From: Nostoc sp. TCL240-02 | GTDB taxonomy: Bacteria; Cyanobacteriota; Cyanobacteriia; Cyanobacteriales; Nostocaceae | Reading direction: 5' to 3' | DNA length: 64,000 nt | Assembly: GCF_013343235.1 (NCBI RefSeq) | Contig: NZ_CP040094.1 | Location: 5,575,001-5,639,000, forward strand | In this document: positions 1 to 9,358 of the stretch, piece by piece | Layout: every line of letters begins with the position of its first letter | Numbering within the stretch: position 1 is the first letter of the stretch | The notes under the pieces: model-generated | The model's database searches: none | What the model was told of the DNA's origin: nothing | What the model saw: the letters and a program-made list of their open reading frames with translations, nothing else | Program-made: the position numbers and the translations under genes

Positions 1-25
1 TCCATTGAGTATCCTCAAAGTAATT

Positions 26-42
26 GGTGGGCATTGCCCACC
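26..42. repeat. short perfect hairpin downstream of aspS
   Basis: A perfect palindrome, GGTGGGC-ATT-GCCCACC, lies about 25 nt beyond the aspS stop codon (aspS is on the minus strand). It could end the aspS transcript, but no strong U-tract follows it. It may equally be one of the dispersed cyanobacterial palindromic repeats. Confidence 0.5.
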
Positions 43-66
43 TTACTTAGATAATTATTTAGTTCA

Positions 67-1854
67 CTAAGACTTTGGTTTATAAGTCGAAGCAACGTGT
101 AATTCTTTCAACTGTTTAGCATCTACACTCGAAGGTGCATCTGTTAACAAACAACGCGCTTGTTGTGTCTTCGGAAAAGCAATGACATCTCGAATGGATT
201 CTTCGCCAGCTAGCAACATTACCAAACGATCTAAACCGTAGGCGATGCCCCCATGCGGTGGTGTACCATATTCAAATGCTTCTAAGAGAAAGCCAAATTT
301 ACTTTGTGCTTCTTCAGGAGATAAACCAATCGCTTCAAACACCTGCTGTTGAATTTCTCGCTGATAAATCCGCAGACTTCCGCCGCCAACTTCTACGCCG
401 TTGAGTACTAAGTCGTAGGCTTGAGCGCGTGCTGTCTTTAAGTCGCTCAAATCATCAGGATGGGGTGCTGTGAATGGGTGGTGTAGTGCTTCTAAACGCT
501 TTTCGTCAGCATTCCACTCGAACATCGGGAAATCTGTAATCCACAGCAAGTTAATTTTTTCTGGATCGATTAAATTAAACTCTTTAGCGATCGCTTGCCG
601 TAATCTATCTAAAGTTTTATTAACTGTAGCAGCTTCCCCTGCCCCAAACAACAATAAATGTCCAGCTTTTGCACCTGTACGGCGCAAAATTTCTTGTTTT
701 TGTTCTTCACTTAAGTTGTCTTTAATCGCGCCAATGGTGTCAATCTCGCCATCATCCCTGACACGGATATAAGCTAAACCTTTAGCACCGGCTTCGCTGG
801 CTTCTTTGAATAAATCACCGCCTGGTTTAATGCGGACGTTAGAAATTACATCGTTACCGTTGGGAATTGGCAAGATTTTGACGATACCACCATTAGTCAC
901 AGTGTCCCGAAAGACTTTGAAACCTGACTCTTTGACAATATCTGAGACATCAACTAATTCTAAACCATAGCGGGTATCTGGTTTATCACTACCGTAACGT
1001 TCCATCCCTTCGGCGTAAGTGAGGCGGGGGAAAGGGCGCTGTAACTCAATACCTTTAACGGTTTTGAAGATATGGCAAACTAATTTCTCATTTAGTTCGA
1101 TAATTTCTTCTTGGGACATGAAGCTCATTTCCATGTCCAATTGGGTAAATTCTGGTTGTCTGTCGGCGCGTAAATCTTCATCACGAAAGCAACGGGCAAT
1201 CTGATAATATCTGTCTAAGCCGGATACCATCAGCAATTGTTTAAATAGCTGGGGTGATTGCGGCAAAGCATACCACTCACCAGGATTAACCCGACTGGGT
1301 AGAACATAATCCCGCGCCCCTTCTGGAGTAGAACGGGTAAGTATTGGGGTTTCGACTTCGATAAAACTTTCCAAATCTTCCAGATAACGACGCATGGCTT
1401 TGACAATTTGATGACGCAGTTGCAAATTTTGCGCCATGCGTTCGCGTCGCAAATCCAAATAACGATATTTCAGCCGCAAATCTTCCCGCACTGTCTCGGT
1501 GTCAGCTAAGGAAACTTGGAAAGGTAACTGTTTGCGGACTGCATTCAGGAGTTGAATTTTATCGGCGTAGATTTCTACCTCGCCTGTGGGGATGCGGGTA
1601 TTCAACGATTCTTCAGGACGTTGCGTTACCCTACCTGTGATTTCGACAACATATTCATTTCGCAGGGCGTTCGCCTGGTCGTAAGAATCTGGGGTGCGTT
1701 GCGGATCGCTGACGATTTGGACAGTTCCAGAGCGATCGCGTAAATCTAAAAATATCACACCACCGTGATCGCGGCGACGGTCTACCCATCCGTAAAAGGT
1801 AACTGTTTCTCCAATATGTTCTTTTCGGAGTTCGCCGCAATAATGAGTTCGCAT
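67..1854 (-). CDS. aspS: aspartate--tRNA ligase
   Basis: Charges tRNA-Asp with aspartate in the cytoplasm. The 595-residue length fits the bacterial-type enzyme. An N-terminal OB-fold anticodon-binding domain (about residues 1-105, with [11 protein letters not shown]) is followed by the class II core: motif 2 around [20 protein letters not shown], the bacterial GAD insertion (about 290-420) and motif 3 ([13 protein letters not shown]) near the C-terminus. The ATG start gives [10 protein letters not shown], normal for the family. Bacteria of this group often use a non-discriminating AspRS together with GatCAB; the sequence alone does not settle which type this is. It stands alone in this window. 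Confidence 0.97.
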   Translation of the reverse strand: MRTHYCGELRKEHIGETVTFYGWVDRRRDHGGVIFLDLRDRSGTVQIVSDPQRTPDSYDQANALRNEYVVEITGRVTQRPEESLNTRIPTGEVEIYADKIQLLNAVRKQLPFQVSLADTETVREDLRLKYRYLDLRRERMAQNLQLRHQIVKAMRRYLEDLESFIEVETPILTRSTPEGARDYVLPSRVNPGEWYALPQSPQLFKQLLMVSGLDRYYQIARCFRDEDLRADRQPEFTQLDMEMSFMSQEEIIELNEKLVCHIFKTVKGIELQRPFPRLTYAEGMERYGSDKPDTRYGLELVDVSDIVKESGFKVFRDTVTNGGIVKILPIPNGNDVISNVRIKPGGDLFKEASEAGAKGLAYIRVRDDGEIDTIGAIKDNLSEEQKQEILRRTGAKAGHLLLFGAGEAATVNKTLDRLRQAIAKEFNLIDPEKINLLWITDFPMFEWNADEKRLEALHHPFTAPHPDDLSDLKTARAQAYDLVLNGVEVGGGSLRIYQREIQQQVFEAIGLSPEEAQSKFGFLLEAFEYGTPPHGGIAYGLDRLVMLLAGEESIRDVIAFPKTQQARCLLTDAPSSVDAKQLKELHVASTYKPKS

Positions 1855-2042
1855 AAGTGTTAATTATTGTTTCCTGGGCTAGATTGGGAAGAAAATGTCA
1901 AAGCCTTCCCATTATCTAGCATCAATAGTAATTGTAGTAGTTCTGGTGCAATAAAAAATGGAATAATCTCACACTATATATAAGTAAGAGAAGTCATAAT
2001 ACCGGAAGGCTGGGTTTTCCATACACAGCAAGGTAAAAAACT

Positions 2043-2243
2043 ATGACACAGACAGCAGCAATTACCAGCTTAATAGATGCCTAGACCGGATTTGGTTTAG
2101 TCCAAATTAAAGACGAGCAGTTTTACCGACACCGATCTGAGGGATTACCTGAAATTACTGAAGCTGAAAAAACTCCCTGGATGTACTGCGACGCAGATAT
2201 CTATATCATTAGGCTGAAGCTGATTGGTTGGCAGAGACAGTGA
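2043..2243 (+). pseudogene. short hypothetical gene interrupted by an in-frame TAG
   Basis: From ATG 2043 a reading frame runs to TGA 2241-2243 with a single internal TAG at 2082-2084. Reading through the TAG gives a coherent peptide of about 66 residues, starting MTQTAAITSLIDA and continuing TGFGLVQIKDEQFYRHRSEG, with ordinary cyanobacterial codon use. I do not recognise the family. The simplest reading is a decayed small gene, or the 5' part of a longer one, killed by one nonsense mutation. The next element is also a gene remnant, so this spacer appears to be a decay zone. Confidence 0.4.
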
Positions 2244-2283
2244 TGTTGTTGGTTGTATCTTTCTTGCTAGCGATCGCAGGATT

Positions 2284-2520
2284 TTACGATCCTCCTTTTA
2301 AAATTTCCGCCAAAGATTCGCCTCCAAAGTCTTCCAAAATGATTGCAAAAGTACTTTGATATTGCTGCAAACAATAAGCCTGGACAACACCTTCCAATGA
2401 CAAGCTACGTGTAATTTCGTATTCAAGCTTATAAGCGCGTAATTTCTTCTGGTGTAGGGCCCCTAAGCTACCAGACAGCAGAAGGACTTCTCGCAAGTAA
2501 AACTTTGTATTATATCCTCT
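2284..2520 (-). pseudogene. fragment of a PknB-AAA multidomain kinase
   Basis: The peptide contains YKLEYEITRSLSLEGVVQAY and then IILEDFGGESLAEILKGGS. This aligns clearly with the N-lobe of the large kinase that starts at 61381 (FRNQYSITKILNVPGVVRIY and LILEDFGGISLKEY). Only about 70 residues remain: no start of the kinase domain, no catalytic loop and no downstream AAA part. It is a leftover piece of a second gene of that family. The frame ends at a stop soon after the DFGG motif, so it cannot make a working kinase. Confidence 0.7.
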
Positions 2521-2825
2521 GATGATTGCGACTGACTAATGGAAAACTAGCCATTGGTAGATTTTAGACCATAATTTTTATAAGCAAATTAGGCTAATGC
2601 ATTTCTGATAATTGACTATTCATGAGCGGCAAATTAATGTTATGGATATAGAAGATTCACAATAAATCATTGATGATAGTACTACATAACTTAATAATTA
2701 TCCTCTAGCAAAAGAGGTTTTTAAAACTGAAAAAATCTATCTAGAGATAAATTACTAAAACTTAAAAACTAGCTTATGGTGTGTAGAGCCTCTGCAATAA
2801 GTATTGGTTGTCCTTAGACATTTTC
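2521..2825. other. AT-rich spacer upstream of hybrid kinase
   Basis: About 300 bp without a credible gene. It is AT-rich and probably holds the promoter of the downstream sensor kinase. I see no repeat element or recognisable regulatory motif. Confidence 0.5.
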
Positions 2826-5800
2826 ATGCCTCATATTCATTATTCCCAGTTACTGCGCTATGGAATTGTTGTATTAATTATCACACTAGCACTAGTGTTA
2901 ATGTTGATGCTAGACCCCTGGTTAAGCATGAGTGGAACTCCTTTCTTACTGTTTTTTGGCGCTGTAATGGTTAGTGCTTGGTATGGTGGTTTGAAATCAG
3001 GGCTATTAGCAACTTCCTTGTCTGCATTACTGAGCAATTACTTCTTTCTCCCGCCAGCTTATGAGCTGAGTTTTGACCTATCTAATTCTGTGCGAATTGG
3101 GTTGTTTGCATTACAAGGATTGCTCTTTAGTATCTTATGTGAGGCATTAAACACTGCTAAAAGACGGGCTGATATAAATCTTCAACAGCTAAGAGTTAGT
3201 GAGGAGAGATTTCGATTAGCGTTAAGCAGTTCAGATATTGTGGTCTTTCAACAAGATCGAGATTTGCGATATCAGTGGATTCATAATGCTCAAGGTCTAG
3301 ATACTGCTGAGGAAATGTTAGGTAAGTCTGATGATGAATTATTTCCAGCTTCAGTAGCAGAGCAATTGAAGGCTATTAAGCTGAAGGTAATAGAGACTGG
3401 TATTTCAACCCGTGAAGAGGTTTATCTGACAACTTGCGGAGAATATCGTTACTATGATTTGCTGGTTGAACCACTGAAAGATACAGACAATAGTATTCAT
3501 GGTATTACTTGTGCTGCTGTGAATATCACAGAACGCAAGCAGGCTGAAGAAAGACTCCGTTATATCGCGCAAGTCAGTAGCGTCTTCTCTACTTCGCTTG
3601 ATTATGAAGAAACCTTAGAACAAATTGCCAAAATCTCAGTTCCCCAGCTAGCTGATTGGTGTAGTGCTGACATTTTAAATGAAGATGGTTCCATTCGTCG
3701 TCTACCCATTGCCCATGCAGACCCATCAAAGGCGGAGTTGGCGCGTAAACTCCAGGAGTATGCAACAGATTACAAGGGTGTAAGTGCAATTACTAGAGTA
3801 ATGCAAACCGGGCAAAGCGAATTAATCTCAGAAATATCTGACTCGCTATTAGTGGCAAGCACTCAGAATCAGGAACACTTAGAAATTGTTCGGCAATTGG
3901 GTATGAAGTCTGTAATGATTGTGCCCTTAATCGCACAAGGACGGGTATTCGGCACTATTAGCTTTGTCAGCACGCAATCAAACCGTCGCTACGATCGCAC
4001 TGACCTTACTTTAGCAACAGAGATTAGCCATCGTGCAGCCTTAGCAGTAGAAAATGCCCGACTTTATCGAGATATCCACCACGCTTTAGTCCATTATGCG
4101 GAATCTCTATCTCTTCTAGATGCGCTGTTAGAAGCTGCTCCTGTTGCCGTATGCTTTTTGGATCGAGAACTGCGATATATCCGAATTAATGAAGTTTTCG
4201 CTGACATTAATGGTTTGACTATAGAAGAACATCTCGGACACACATTTGGGGAAGTATTGCCAGCAATGGCGGCTGAGGTGGAGCAACAATTACAGCACGT
4301 TTTGGATACTGGAGAACCACTGCTGAATGTAGAAATTAGCGGTGAGACAAGGGAACAATCCCCACGCTACGGCTACTGGCTGGGCAACTATTACCCAGTC
4401 AACAATGCAATGGGCGAAACGGTAGGAATTGGGATTATTTTGGCAGATGTGACAGCAGCAAAGCAAACAGAAGTGGCTTTGCGAGAAAGCGAAGAAAAGT
4501 TCCGAGCAATGTTCAACCAAGCAGCTGTCGGGATTACTCTAGTAGCCTTGGATGGACAATTTATTCAGGTTAATCCTGCCCTGTGCGAAATTACTGGGTA
4601 TAGCCCTGAAGAGTTAATTCAATTAAACTTTCAGGAAATTACCCACCCCGACGACCTAGCAATTGATTGGGAAAATGCTCGGCGAGTTATAGCAAAAGAA
4701 ATTAGTGGTTATTCCTTAGAGAAGCGCTACATCCGCAAAGATGGTTCTATAGTTTGGGTAAACCTAACTTCATCAGTAGTTTGGGATACTAATGGACTTC
4801 CAAAGTATGCGTTAGGCATTATTGAGGATATTAGCGAACGGCAAGCTGCCCTACGCGAACGCAAACAAGTTGAAGCCACACAACAATTTTTAGTCGAGGC
4901 CAGCACTTTACTCACTGCCTCATTGGATTATGAAATTGCTTTAAAAAACGTGGCTAATCTCGCAGTTCCTACCTTAGCTGACTGGTGTATTGTCGATGTT
5001 TTCCAGGAAGATTGGTCAAGTAGACAAATTGCGATCGCAATTGCTGATGCCACCAAATTAAATATTTTAGATGAAATTCGACGGCGTTATCGACCCAAAG
5101 CTAGAGCCAAACTGCTTGTGCAACAGCTAAGGCGAGGAATATCTGCTTTTTACTCCGAATTATCTGACTCTCATCTTGTAGAGATGGCTGAAGATGATGG
5201 ACATCTGCAATTGCTGCAAAGTCTGGGTATTCGTTCTCTAATGGTGATTCCAGTTCGTTCCCGTGGACAGTTATTTGGGGCAATCTCCTTTTTTACAGCC
5301 GAATCAGGTCGGTATTACAAAGAAACAGACTTGGCCTTAGCAGAAGATATTGCTCGTCGGGCGGCCACAGCCATCGATAACGCCAGACTCTACCAAGAAA
5401 CTCAACAGGCAAAACAGGCAGCTGAAAGGTCTGTCAATCGCATCATACTTTTACAAAAAATAACTGCTGCCTTCTCGGAAGCATTAACTCCCCAACAGGT
5501 CGCTGATGTAGTGGTGAACCAAGGTATTGCTGCATTGGAAGCAACGGGTGGTTCTGTCGTCTTACTTACAGAGAGGGATACTATCCTAAAAGTTGTGCAA
5601 GCAATTGGCTATCCGCAAACGCTCATAAATACTTGGGCAACTTTTCCCATCACTGCACCTAACCAAATAGCAGAAACAGTCAGAACTGGGCAGCCGATTT
5701 TTTTAGAAAATTTAGCAGCCATGATTGCTAGATATCCAGAATTAGCAAATATTGTGACTGTTATAGGGAATAATGCCTGGGCTTCCATTCCCTTGATAGC

Positions 5801-7106
5801 AGAAGGTAAAGTAATTGGGGCTTTAGGATTAAGCTTTACTACTGGACAAATATTTAACAAAGAAGACCGAGGATTTATGTTGACACTGGGACAGCAGTGT
5901 GCGCAAGCGATCGCTCGCGCTCAACTTTACGAAGCCGAAAAGACCGCCAGGGCACAAGCTGAGACAGCCAACCGGATTAAAGATGAATTTCTTGCTGTCC
6001 TTTCCCATGAACTCCGAACTCCCTTGAATCCGATTTTAGGGTGGGCAAAGTTACTCAGAACCCGCAAGTTTGACGAACCCACTAAAATCCGCGCATTGGA
6101 AACAATCGAGCGGAATGCCAAGTTACAAACTCAATTAATTGGAGATTTACTTGATGTTTCGCGGATTTTACAAGGTAAGGTGAGGTTAAATCTTTATGCA
6201 GTGGATTTAAAAATAGCGATCGCATCTGCACTAGAAACAGTGCGTTTAGCAGCAGAAGCCAAATCAATTGAAATTAAAACGGTATTAAGTAATGATATCG
6301 GCAAAGTTCTCGGAGATAGCGATCGCTTGCAACAAGTGATGTGGAATCTCCTTTCCAATGCCGTTAAATTCACACCCACAGATGGAGTTGTACAAATCCG
6401 TCTAGAGCAAGTTGGCTTAGATGCTCAAATCCAGGTGATTGATACAGGTAAAGGAATCATCCCGGAATTTTTGCCCTACGTCTTTGATTACTTCCGCCAA
6501 GCAGATGCTAAAACAACCAGAGTATTTGGTGGACTAGGATTAGGACTGGCAATTGTCCGCCATTTAGTAGAACTTCATGGTGGTACAGTTCAGGCAGAGA
6601 GTTTGGGAGAAGGGCAAGGGGCTACTTTTACAGTTAAACTACCTTTGCTGAAAAATTCTGAGTTGCGAATTAGCGGTGATGAGGCTTCTCAAGCAGAACT
6701 CAATACTGACGACACATTACTGGCTGGAGTCCAAATATTGCTTGTGGACGATCAAGCTGACGTGCGAGAATTTTTTAGCTTTGCGCTAGAACAATATGGT
6801 GCGACTGTTACAGCAGTTGAATCAGCAGCCGAAGCACTGGAAATGTTAATCCAATCAAAACCAGATATTTTGTTAAGCGACATTGGAATGCCCTTGATGG
6901 ATGGCTATATGCTGCTGCGCGAGGTGAGAAAATTACCACCAGAGCAAGGCGGGCAAATTCCCGCGATCGCACTGACAGCTTATGCTGGAGAAATCAACTA
7001 CAACCAAGCAATGGCAGCAGGATTCCAGAAACACCTACCTAAACCTGTAGATCCAGGGGAATTAGCTACAGCGATCATTAATCTTATCGGGCACAATAAA
7101 CCTTGA
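2826..7106 (+). CDS. membrane-anchored hybrid sensor histidine kinase (DUF4118-PAS-GAF-PAS-PAS-GAF-GAF-HisKA-HATPase-REC)
   Basis: A two-component hybrid kinase of about 1,426 residues. The N-terminus has hydrophobic helices of the KdpD-like DUF4118 type (about residues 8-105). Then follow a PAS domain, a GAF domain, two PAS domains (the second with a PAC segment) and two more GAF domains up to about residue 1045. The HisKA phosphoacceptor is in VLSHELRTPLNPILGW (about residue 1060). The ATPase has its N box in NLLSNAVKFTP and a G box in FGGLGLGLAIVRHL. The C-terminal receiver has LLVDDQADVREF, the phospho-acceptor Asp in LLSDIGMPLMDG and the Lys in LPKPVDP. The two similar GAF units, each starting near SLDYE, suggest internal duplication. 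The signal is unknown; no response-regulator gene is adjacent. TTG 2808 is an alternative start. Confidence 0.93.
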   Translation: MPHIHYSQLLRYGIVVLIITLALVLMLMLDPWLSMSGTPFLLFFGAVMVSAWYGGLKSGLLATSLSALLSNYFFLPPAYELSFDLSNSVRIGLFALQGLLFSILCEALNTAKRRADINLQQLRVSEERFRLALSSSDIVVFQQDRDLRYQWIHNAQGLDTAEEMLGKSDDELFPASVAEQLKAIKLKVIETGISTREEVYLTTCGEYRYYDLLVEPLKDTDNSIHGITCAAVNITERKQAEERLRYIAQVSSVFSTSLDYEETLEQIAKISVPQLADWCSADILNEDGSIRRLPIAHADPSKAELARKLQEYATDYKGVSAITRVMQTGQSELISEISDSLLVASTQNQEHLEIVRQLGMKSVMIVPLIAQGRVFGTISFVSTQSNRRYDRTDLTLATEISHRAALAVENARLYRDIHHALVHYAESLSLLDALLEAAPVAVCFLDRELRYIRINEVFADINGLTIEEHLGHTFGEVLPAMAAEVEQQLQHVLDTGEPLLNVEISGETREQSPRYGYWLGNYYPVNNAMGETVGIGIILADVTAAKQTEVALRESEEKFRAMFNQAAVGITLVALDGQFIQVNPALCEITGYSPEELIQLNFQEITHPDDLAIDWENARRVIAKEISGYSLEKRYIRKDGSIVWVNLTSSVVWDTNGLPKYALGIIEDISERQAALRERKQVEATQQFLVEASTLLTASLDYEIALKNVANLAVPTLADWCIVDVFQEDWSSRQIAIAIADATKLNILDEIRRRYRPKARAKLLVQQLRRGISAFYSELSDSHLVEMAEDDGHLQLLQSLGIRSLMVIPVRSRGQLFGAISFFTAESGRYYKETDLALAEDIARRAATAIDNARLYQETQQAKQAAERSVNRIILLQKITAAFSEALTPQQVADVVVNQGIAALEATGGSVVLLTERDTILKVVQAIGYPQTLINTWATFPITAPNQIAETVRTGQPIFLENLAAMIARYPELANIVTVIGNNAWASIPLIAEGKVIGALGLSFTTGQIFNKEDRGFMLTLGQQCAQAIARAQLYEAEKTARAQAETANRIKDEFLAVLSHELRTPLNPILGWAKLLRTRKFDEPTKIRALETIERNAKLQTQLIGDLLDVSRILQGKVRLNLYAVDLKIAIASALETVRLAAEAKSIEIKTVLSNDIGKVLGDSDRLQQVMWNLLSNAVKFTPTDGVVQIRLEQVGLDAQIQVIDTGKGIIPEFLPYVFDYFRQADAKTTRVFGGLGLGLAIVRHLVELHGGTVQAESLGEGQGATFTVKLPLLKNSELRISGDEASQAELNTDDTLLAGVQILLVDDQADVREFFSFALEQYGATVTAVESAAEALEMLIQSKPDILLSDIGMPLMDGYMLLREVRKLPPEQGGQIPAIALTAYAGEINYNQAMAAGFQKHLPKPVDPGELATAIINLIGHNKP

Positions 7107-7203
7107 CTTGAAGGAGGCAGAAGGTTTGGTCAAAGAAGAGGAAAAGGGGCAAGGTGCAGAGGGAGCAACGCGAAAAAGTGAGATCCTTGTGAAATAGGCT
7201 GTT

Positions 7204-7324
7204 CTTGAGCAGAGGGAACAGGGGGAACAGGGGGAGTAAGGAGAAAAGTTTAGTAATTTTCGCTACCGTAATAGCCCAAAATACACTTATTTATTTGTCT
7301 CCCGCTGCTCCCCTGCCTCTTTCC
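7204..7324. repeat. dispersed repeat element, copy 1
   Basis: A G-rich left end (GCAGAGGGAACAGGGGGAAC), a middle of about 60 bp and a C-rich right end (CTGCTCCCCTGCCTCT) form an imperfect inverted repeat. The middle, from GGGGGAGTAAGGAGAAAAG onward, is clearly similar to 16036-16090. It fills the space between the hybrid kinase and the convergent gene at 7325 and abuts that gene's stop. Confidence 0.6.
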
Positions 7325-7933
7325 TCAACCAATGGGGCGATTACCAGGATTGACTGCATGGATATATTCACTACCCGATCTCGGTCTTCCTCGTTTATAG
7401 TAAGCTTCTTCTGGTTTACCCCATCCTAGCTGCAAAATCATTTCCAAAAAACTAGAATTTTCCCACTTACACAAACTTGCCCATTCTGTTCTTTGAACAA
7501 GTCTTTCTACATCAGAAGTGAGAATTTGTTGATATTGTTTACTATTATTGAAACTCAAGTATAAATCCATCCCCATAGAGACTTCATACCAAAATTCTAC
7601 AATAGAATTTTTAGCAGCTTTTAATATCTCTAAGTCATTAGCAAGAGCTATTAAATCAGTATTTACTTCGGGATAGCTCAAGTTTTTACCTTTAACCGTC
7701 ACCTCCCGCCAGATAATACCTGAAACTTGATTTTCTTTTTGATAGTCGTGAATCGCAGCTTTGAAATCTTGATAAGCTGTGAATTGTTGCAGCCCATCAG
7801 TGCTGATAAACTGGTCAATTACAGGATTGCCAGAGATTTTTATTTCTAACTTTAGACGTTTTCCGTTGAGGCAAGCTTGACGTTCGGCTGCCAAAACTTG
7901 AATTAGCTCCTGGGTGGTGTAAACCTTTGACAT
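7325..7933 (-). CDS. hypothetical protein, 202 aa
   Basis: A soluble protein of 202 residues with no signal peptide or membrane segment. I do not recognise a named family. It starts MSKVYTTQELIQVLAAERQA; the N-terminal half is helical and charged. The C-terminal tail is basic and Gly/Pro-rich (KRGRPRSGSEYIHAV). Codon use and composition match the neighbours, and the start follows a heptamer-repeat spacer, so it looks like a real gene. It is convergent with the hybrid kinase. No function is proposed. Confidence 0.75.
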   Translation of the reverse strand: MSKVYTTQELIQVLAAERQACLNGKRLKLEIKISGNPVIDQFISTDGLQQFTAYQDFKAAIHDYQKENQVSGIIWREVTVKGKNLSYPEVNTDLIALANDLEILKAAKNSIVEFWYEVSMGMDLYLSFNNSKQYQQILTSDVERLVQRTEWASLCKWENSSFLEMILQLGWGKPEEAYYKRGRPRSGSEYIHAVNPGNRPIG

Positions 7934-7950
7934 CAGAATACACTCTAGTT

Positions 7951-7985
7951 AGTCATTGGTCATTGGTCATTAGTCATTAGTCATT
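7951..7985. repeat. heptanucleotide short tandem repeat (GTCATTR)n
   Basis: Five consecutive 7-bp units of the form GTCATTG/GTCATTA. This is the class of short tandemly repeated repetitive (STRR) sequences known from heterocyst-forming cyanobacteria. It lies in the probable promoter region of the minus-strand gene ending at 7325. Confidence 0.85.
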
Positions 7986-8085
7986 TAGTTACAAACTAGA
8001 GACTATGGATTAACTTTTTAATCTGTTGTTAACACAGATATGGCGCTTCTCGAATGGAAGCAATACAGTTGAACCTCACTTCCAT

Positions 8086-8168
8086 TCCTCTCTCCTAAAA
8101 AAAGAGAGGCTTTGAATCTTACTCCCCTTCCCTTGTAGGGAATGGGCTGGGGGTTAGGTCTGTATTTC
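8086..8168. repeat. dispersed repeat, copy A of an inverted pair
   Basis: The segment from CCTCTCTCC through GGCTTTGAATCTTACTCC to GGGGGTTAGGTCTGTA matches, in reverse complement, the segment at 13748-13830 over most of its length. It sits within a 343-bp gene-free stretch (7934-8276) that otherwise holds the heptamer array and the upstream region of the hypothetical gene. Confidence 0.7.
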
Positions 8169-8276
8169 ATACAATTGAGAACCGTTATACTTCAATATTA
8201 TGCTTTGGCATCGACAGAAAAGTGGTAACAGATAGCACGAAAAATTAAGGCAGACCAATTTGGTCTACCCCATAAG

Positions 8277-8867
8277 TTACTTAGCTAACTCACTACTGAA
8301 CTCATTAAAGGCTCGTCGCTTTAGCTGTGCTGTTTCGGTGCGTGGTAATAAATCAAAGATTTTGCGGAATTGGTCGTCTATTTCTTCATAAGGTACTTGA
8401 CCTTTTTTATTCAAAACTACCTCACCTGATTTATTAAACACTACGACTTGAGGAACAGACCCAGAATAGTAATATCCTGGTTCTGTAGGGTCGTAGGTTT
8501 CTTTAGACGGGATAGTATCTACATTAATCGGCATAATCTCTGCCACCCGACCGTAGAATTCCTGTACCCGTGAGATAGAAATGGCATATCTTTTAGAATC
8601 GCTGCTGTCATCCAAATAAAAAGCCAAAAATATTGGTTTATGTTCCGCTAAAGTTTGTGTGAGTGTCTGTCTGGGAGGAACTAATGAACCGTTGCCAGCA
8701 TAAACAACGAAGATGTTGCCATCATATAAATCATTATCGAGACCAGCATAAGCAGGTTGCGTACTTATAATGAAAAGACTTACAAGCAACAACAGGCATT
8801 TGGAAAACCAACTTCGCCAGCCATTAATTTGTTTATGTAAAAAAAGAAACTTTGTGCTATTCATCAA
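8277..8867 (-). CDS. thioredoxin-like thylakoid/exported protein (probable photosystem I accumulation factor family)
   Basis: A 196-residue protein with an N-terminal hydrophobic signal or anchor (about residues 20-42, ending QPAYA before GLDND). The rest is a thioredoxin-like fold: KPIFLAFYLDDSSDSKRYA takes the place of the active-site strand and helix but lacks a CxxC, and SVPQVVVFN carries the cis-Pro typical of the fold. Without redox cysteines it is unlikely to be an oxidoreductase; a chaperone or assembly role at the thylakoid or lumen is more likely. I match it from memory to the family that annotation pipelines call thylakoid membrane photosystem I accumulation factor; that name is less certain than the fold. 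Confidence 0.8.
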   Translation of the reverse strand: MMNSTKFLFLHKQINGWRSWFSKCLLLLVSLFIISTQPAYAGLDNDLYDGNIFVVYAGNGSLVPPRQTLTQTLAEHKPIFLAFYLDDSSDSKRYAISISRVQEFYGRVAEIMPINVDTIPSKETYDPTEPGYYYSGSVPQVVVFNKSGEVVLNKKGQVPYEEIDDQFRKIFDLLPRTETAQLKRRAFNEFSSELAK

Positions 8868-8991
8868 AAGGAACCTTGCAAGCTACTACTTGTTGTGAGT
8901 TTGTGCTGAATTCGGCAAACTGGGCTGGATATGTAATTATGCCCAGACACTATATTTTTAAGATAACGCCTACTGAGATTATCTCTCGGAA

Positions 8992-9189
8992 GTGGATGAT
9001 AGAGTTGAACGGAGTTCCAAGGTGGATGAACGGAGTTCTGATATGGATTAACGGAGTTCTGATGTGGATGAACGGAGTTCTGATATGGATTAACGGAGTT
9101 CCGAGGTGGATGAACGGAGTTCTGATGTGGATGAACGGAGTTCTGATGTGGATGAACGGAGTTCTGATATGGATGAACGAGATTTCTAA
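8992..9189. repeat. intergenic 21-bp minisatellite
   Basis: Eight consecutive 21-bp units (9022-9189), the last one degenerate, follow a 30-bp variant unit (8992-9021). The core is GGATGAACGGAGTTCTGA. Units alternate between GTGGATGAAC and ATGGATTAAC types and between TTCTGAT and TTCCRAG ends, so sequence variants are interspersed, not clustered. A frame through it reads as a WMNGVLM-type heptad, but it has no convincing start. It lies in the 490-bp spacer between the divergent thioredoxin-like gene and murT. Confidence 0.9.
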
Positions 9190-9358
9190 ACTCTCTCTTG
9201 CTTCCCCTGCCTCCCCTGCCCCCTGCTCCCTGCCTCCCCTAACCCCTGCCTCAAAATTAAGAGGCTGGCTTTTTCAGCTAAGATTCGCTAAACTCACGCA
9301 TATTAAATTTGCAATTAAATAGTTTCAATTAGCAACGCCAGAAGACTAGGGTACAGAT

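Noticed and set aside
8992..9189. CRISPR array
   Set aside because: Contiguous 21-bp units without spacers; a minisatellite.
8852..9322. 156-codon ORF spanning the 21-bp minisatellite
   Set aside because: It overlaps the start of the thioredoxin-like gene, has no ribosome-binding site, and its core is a translated minisatellite flanked by random sequence.
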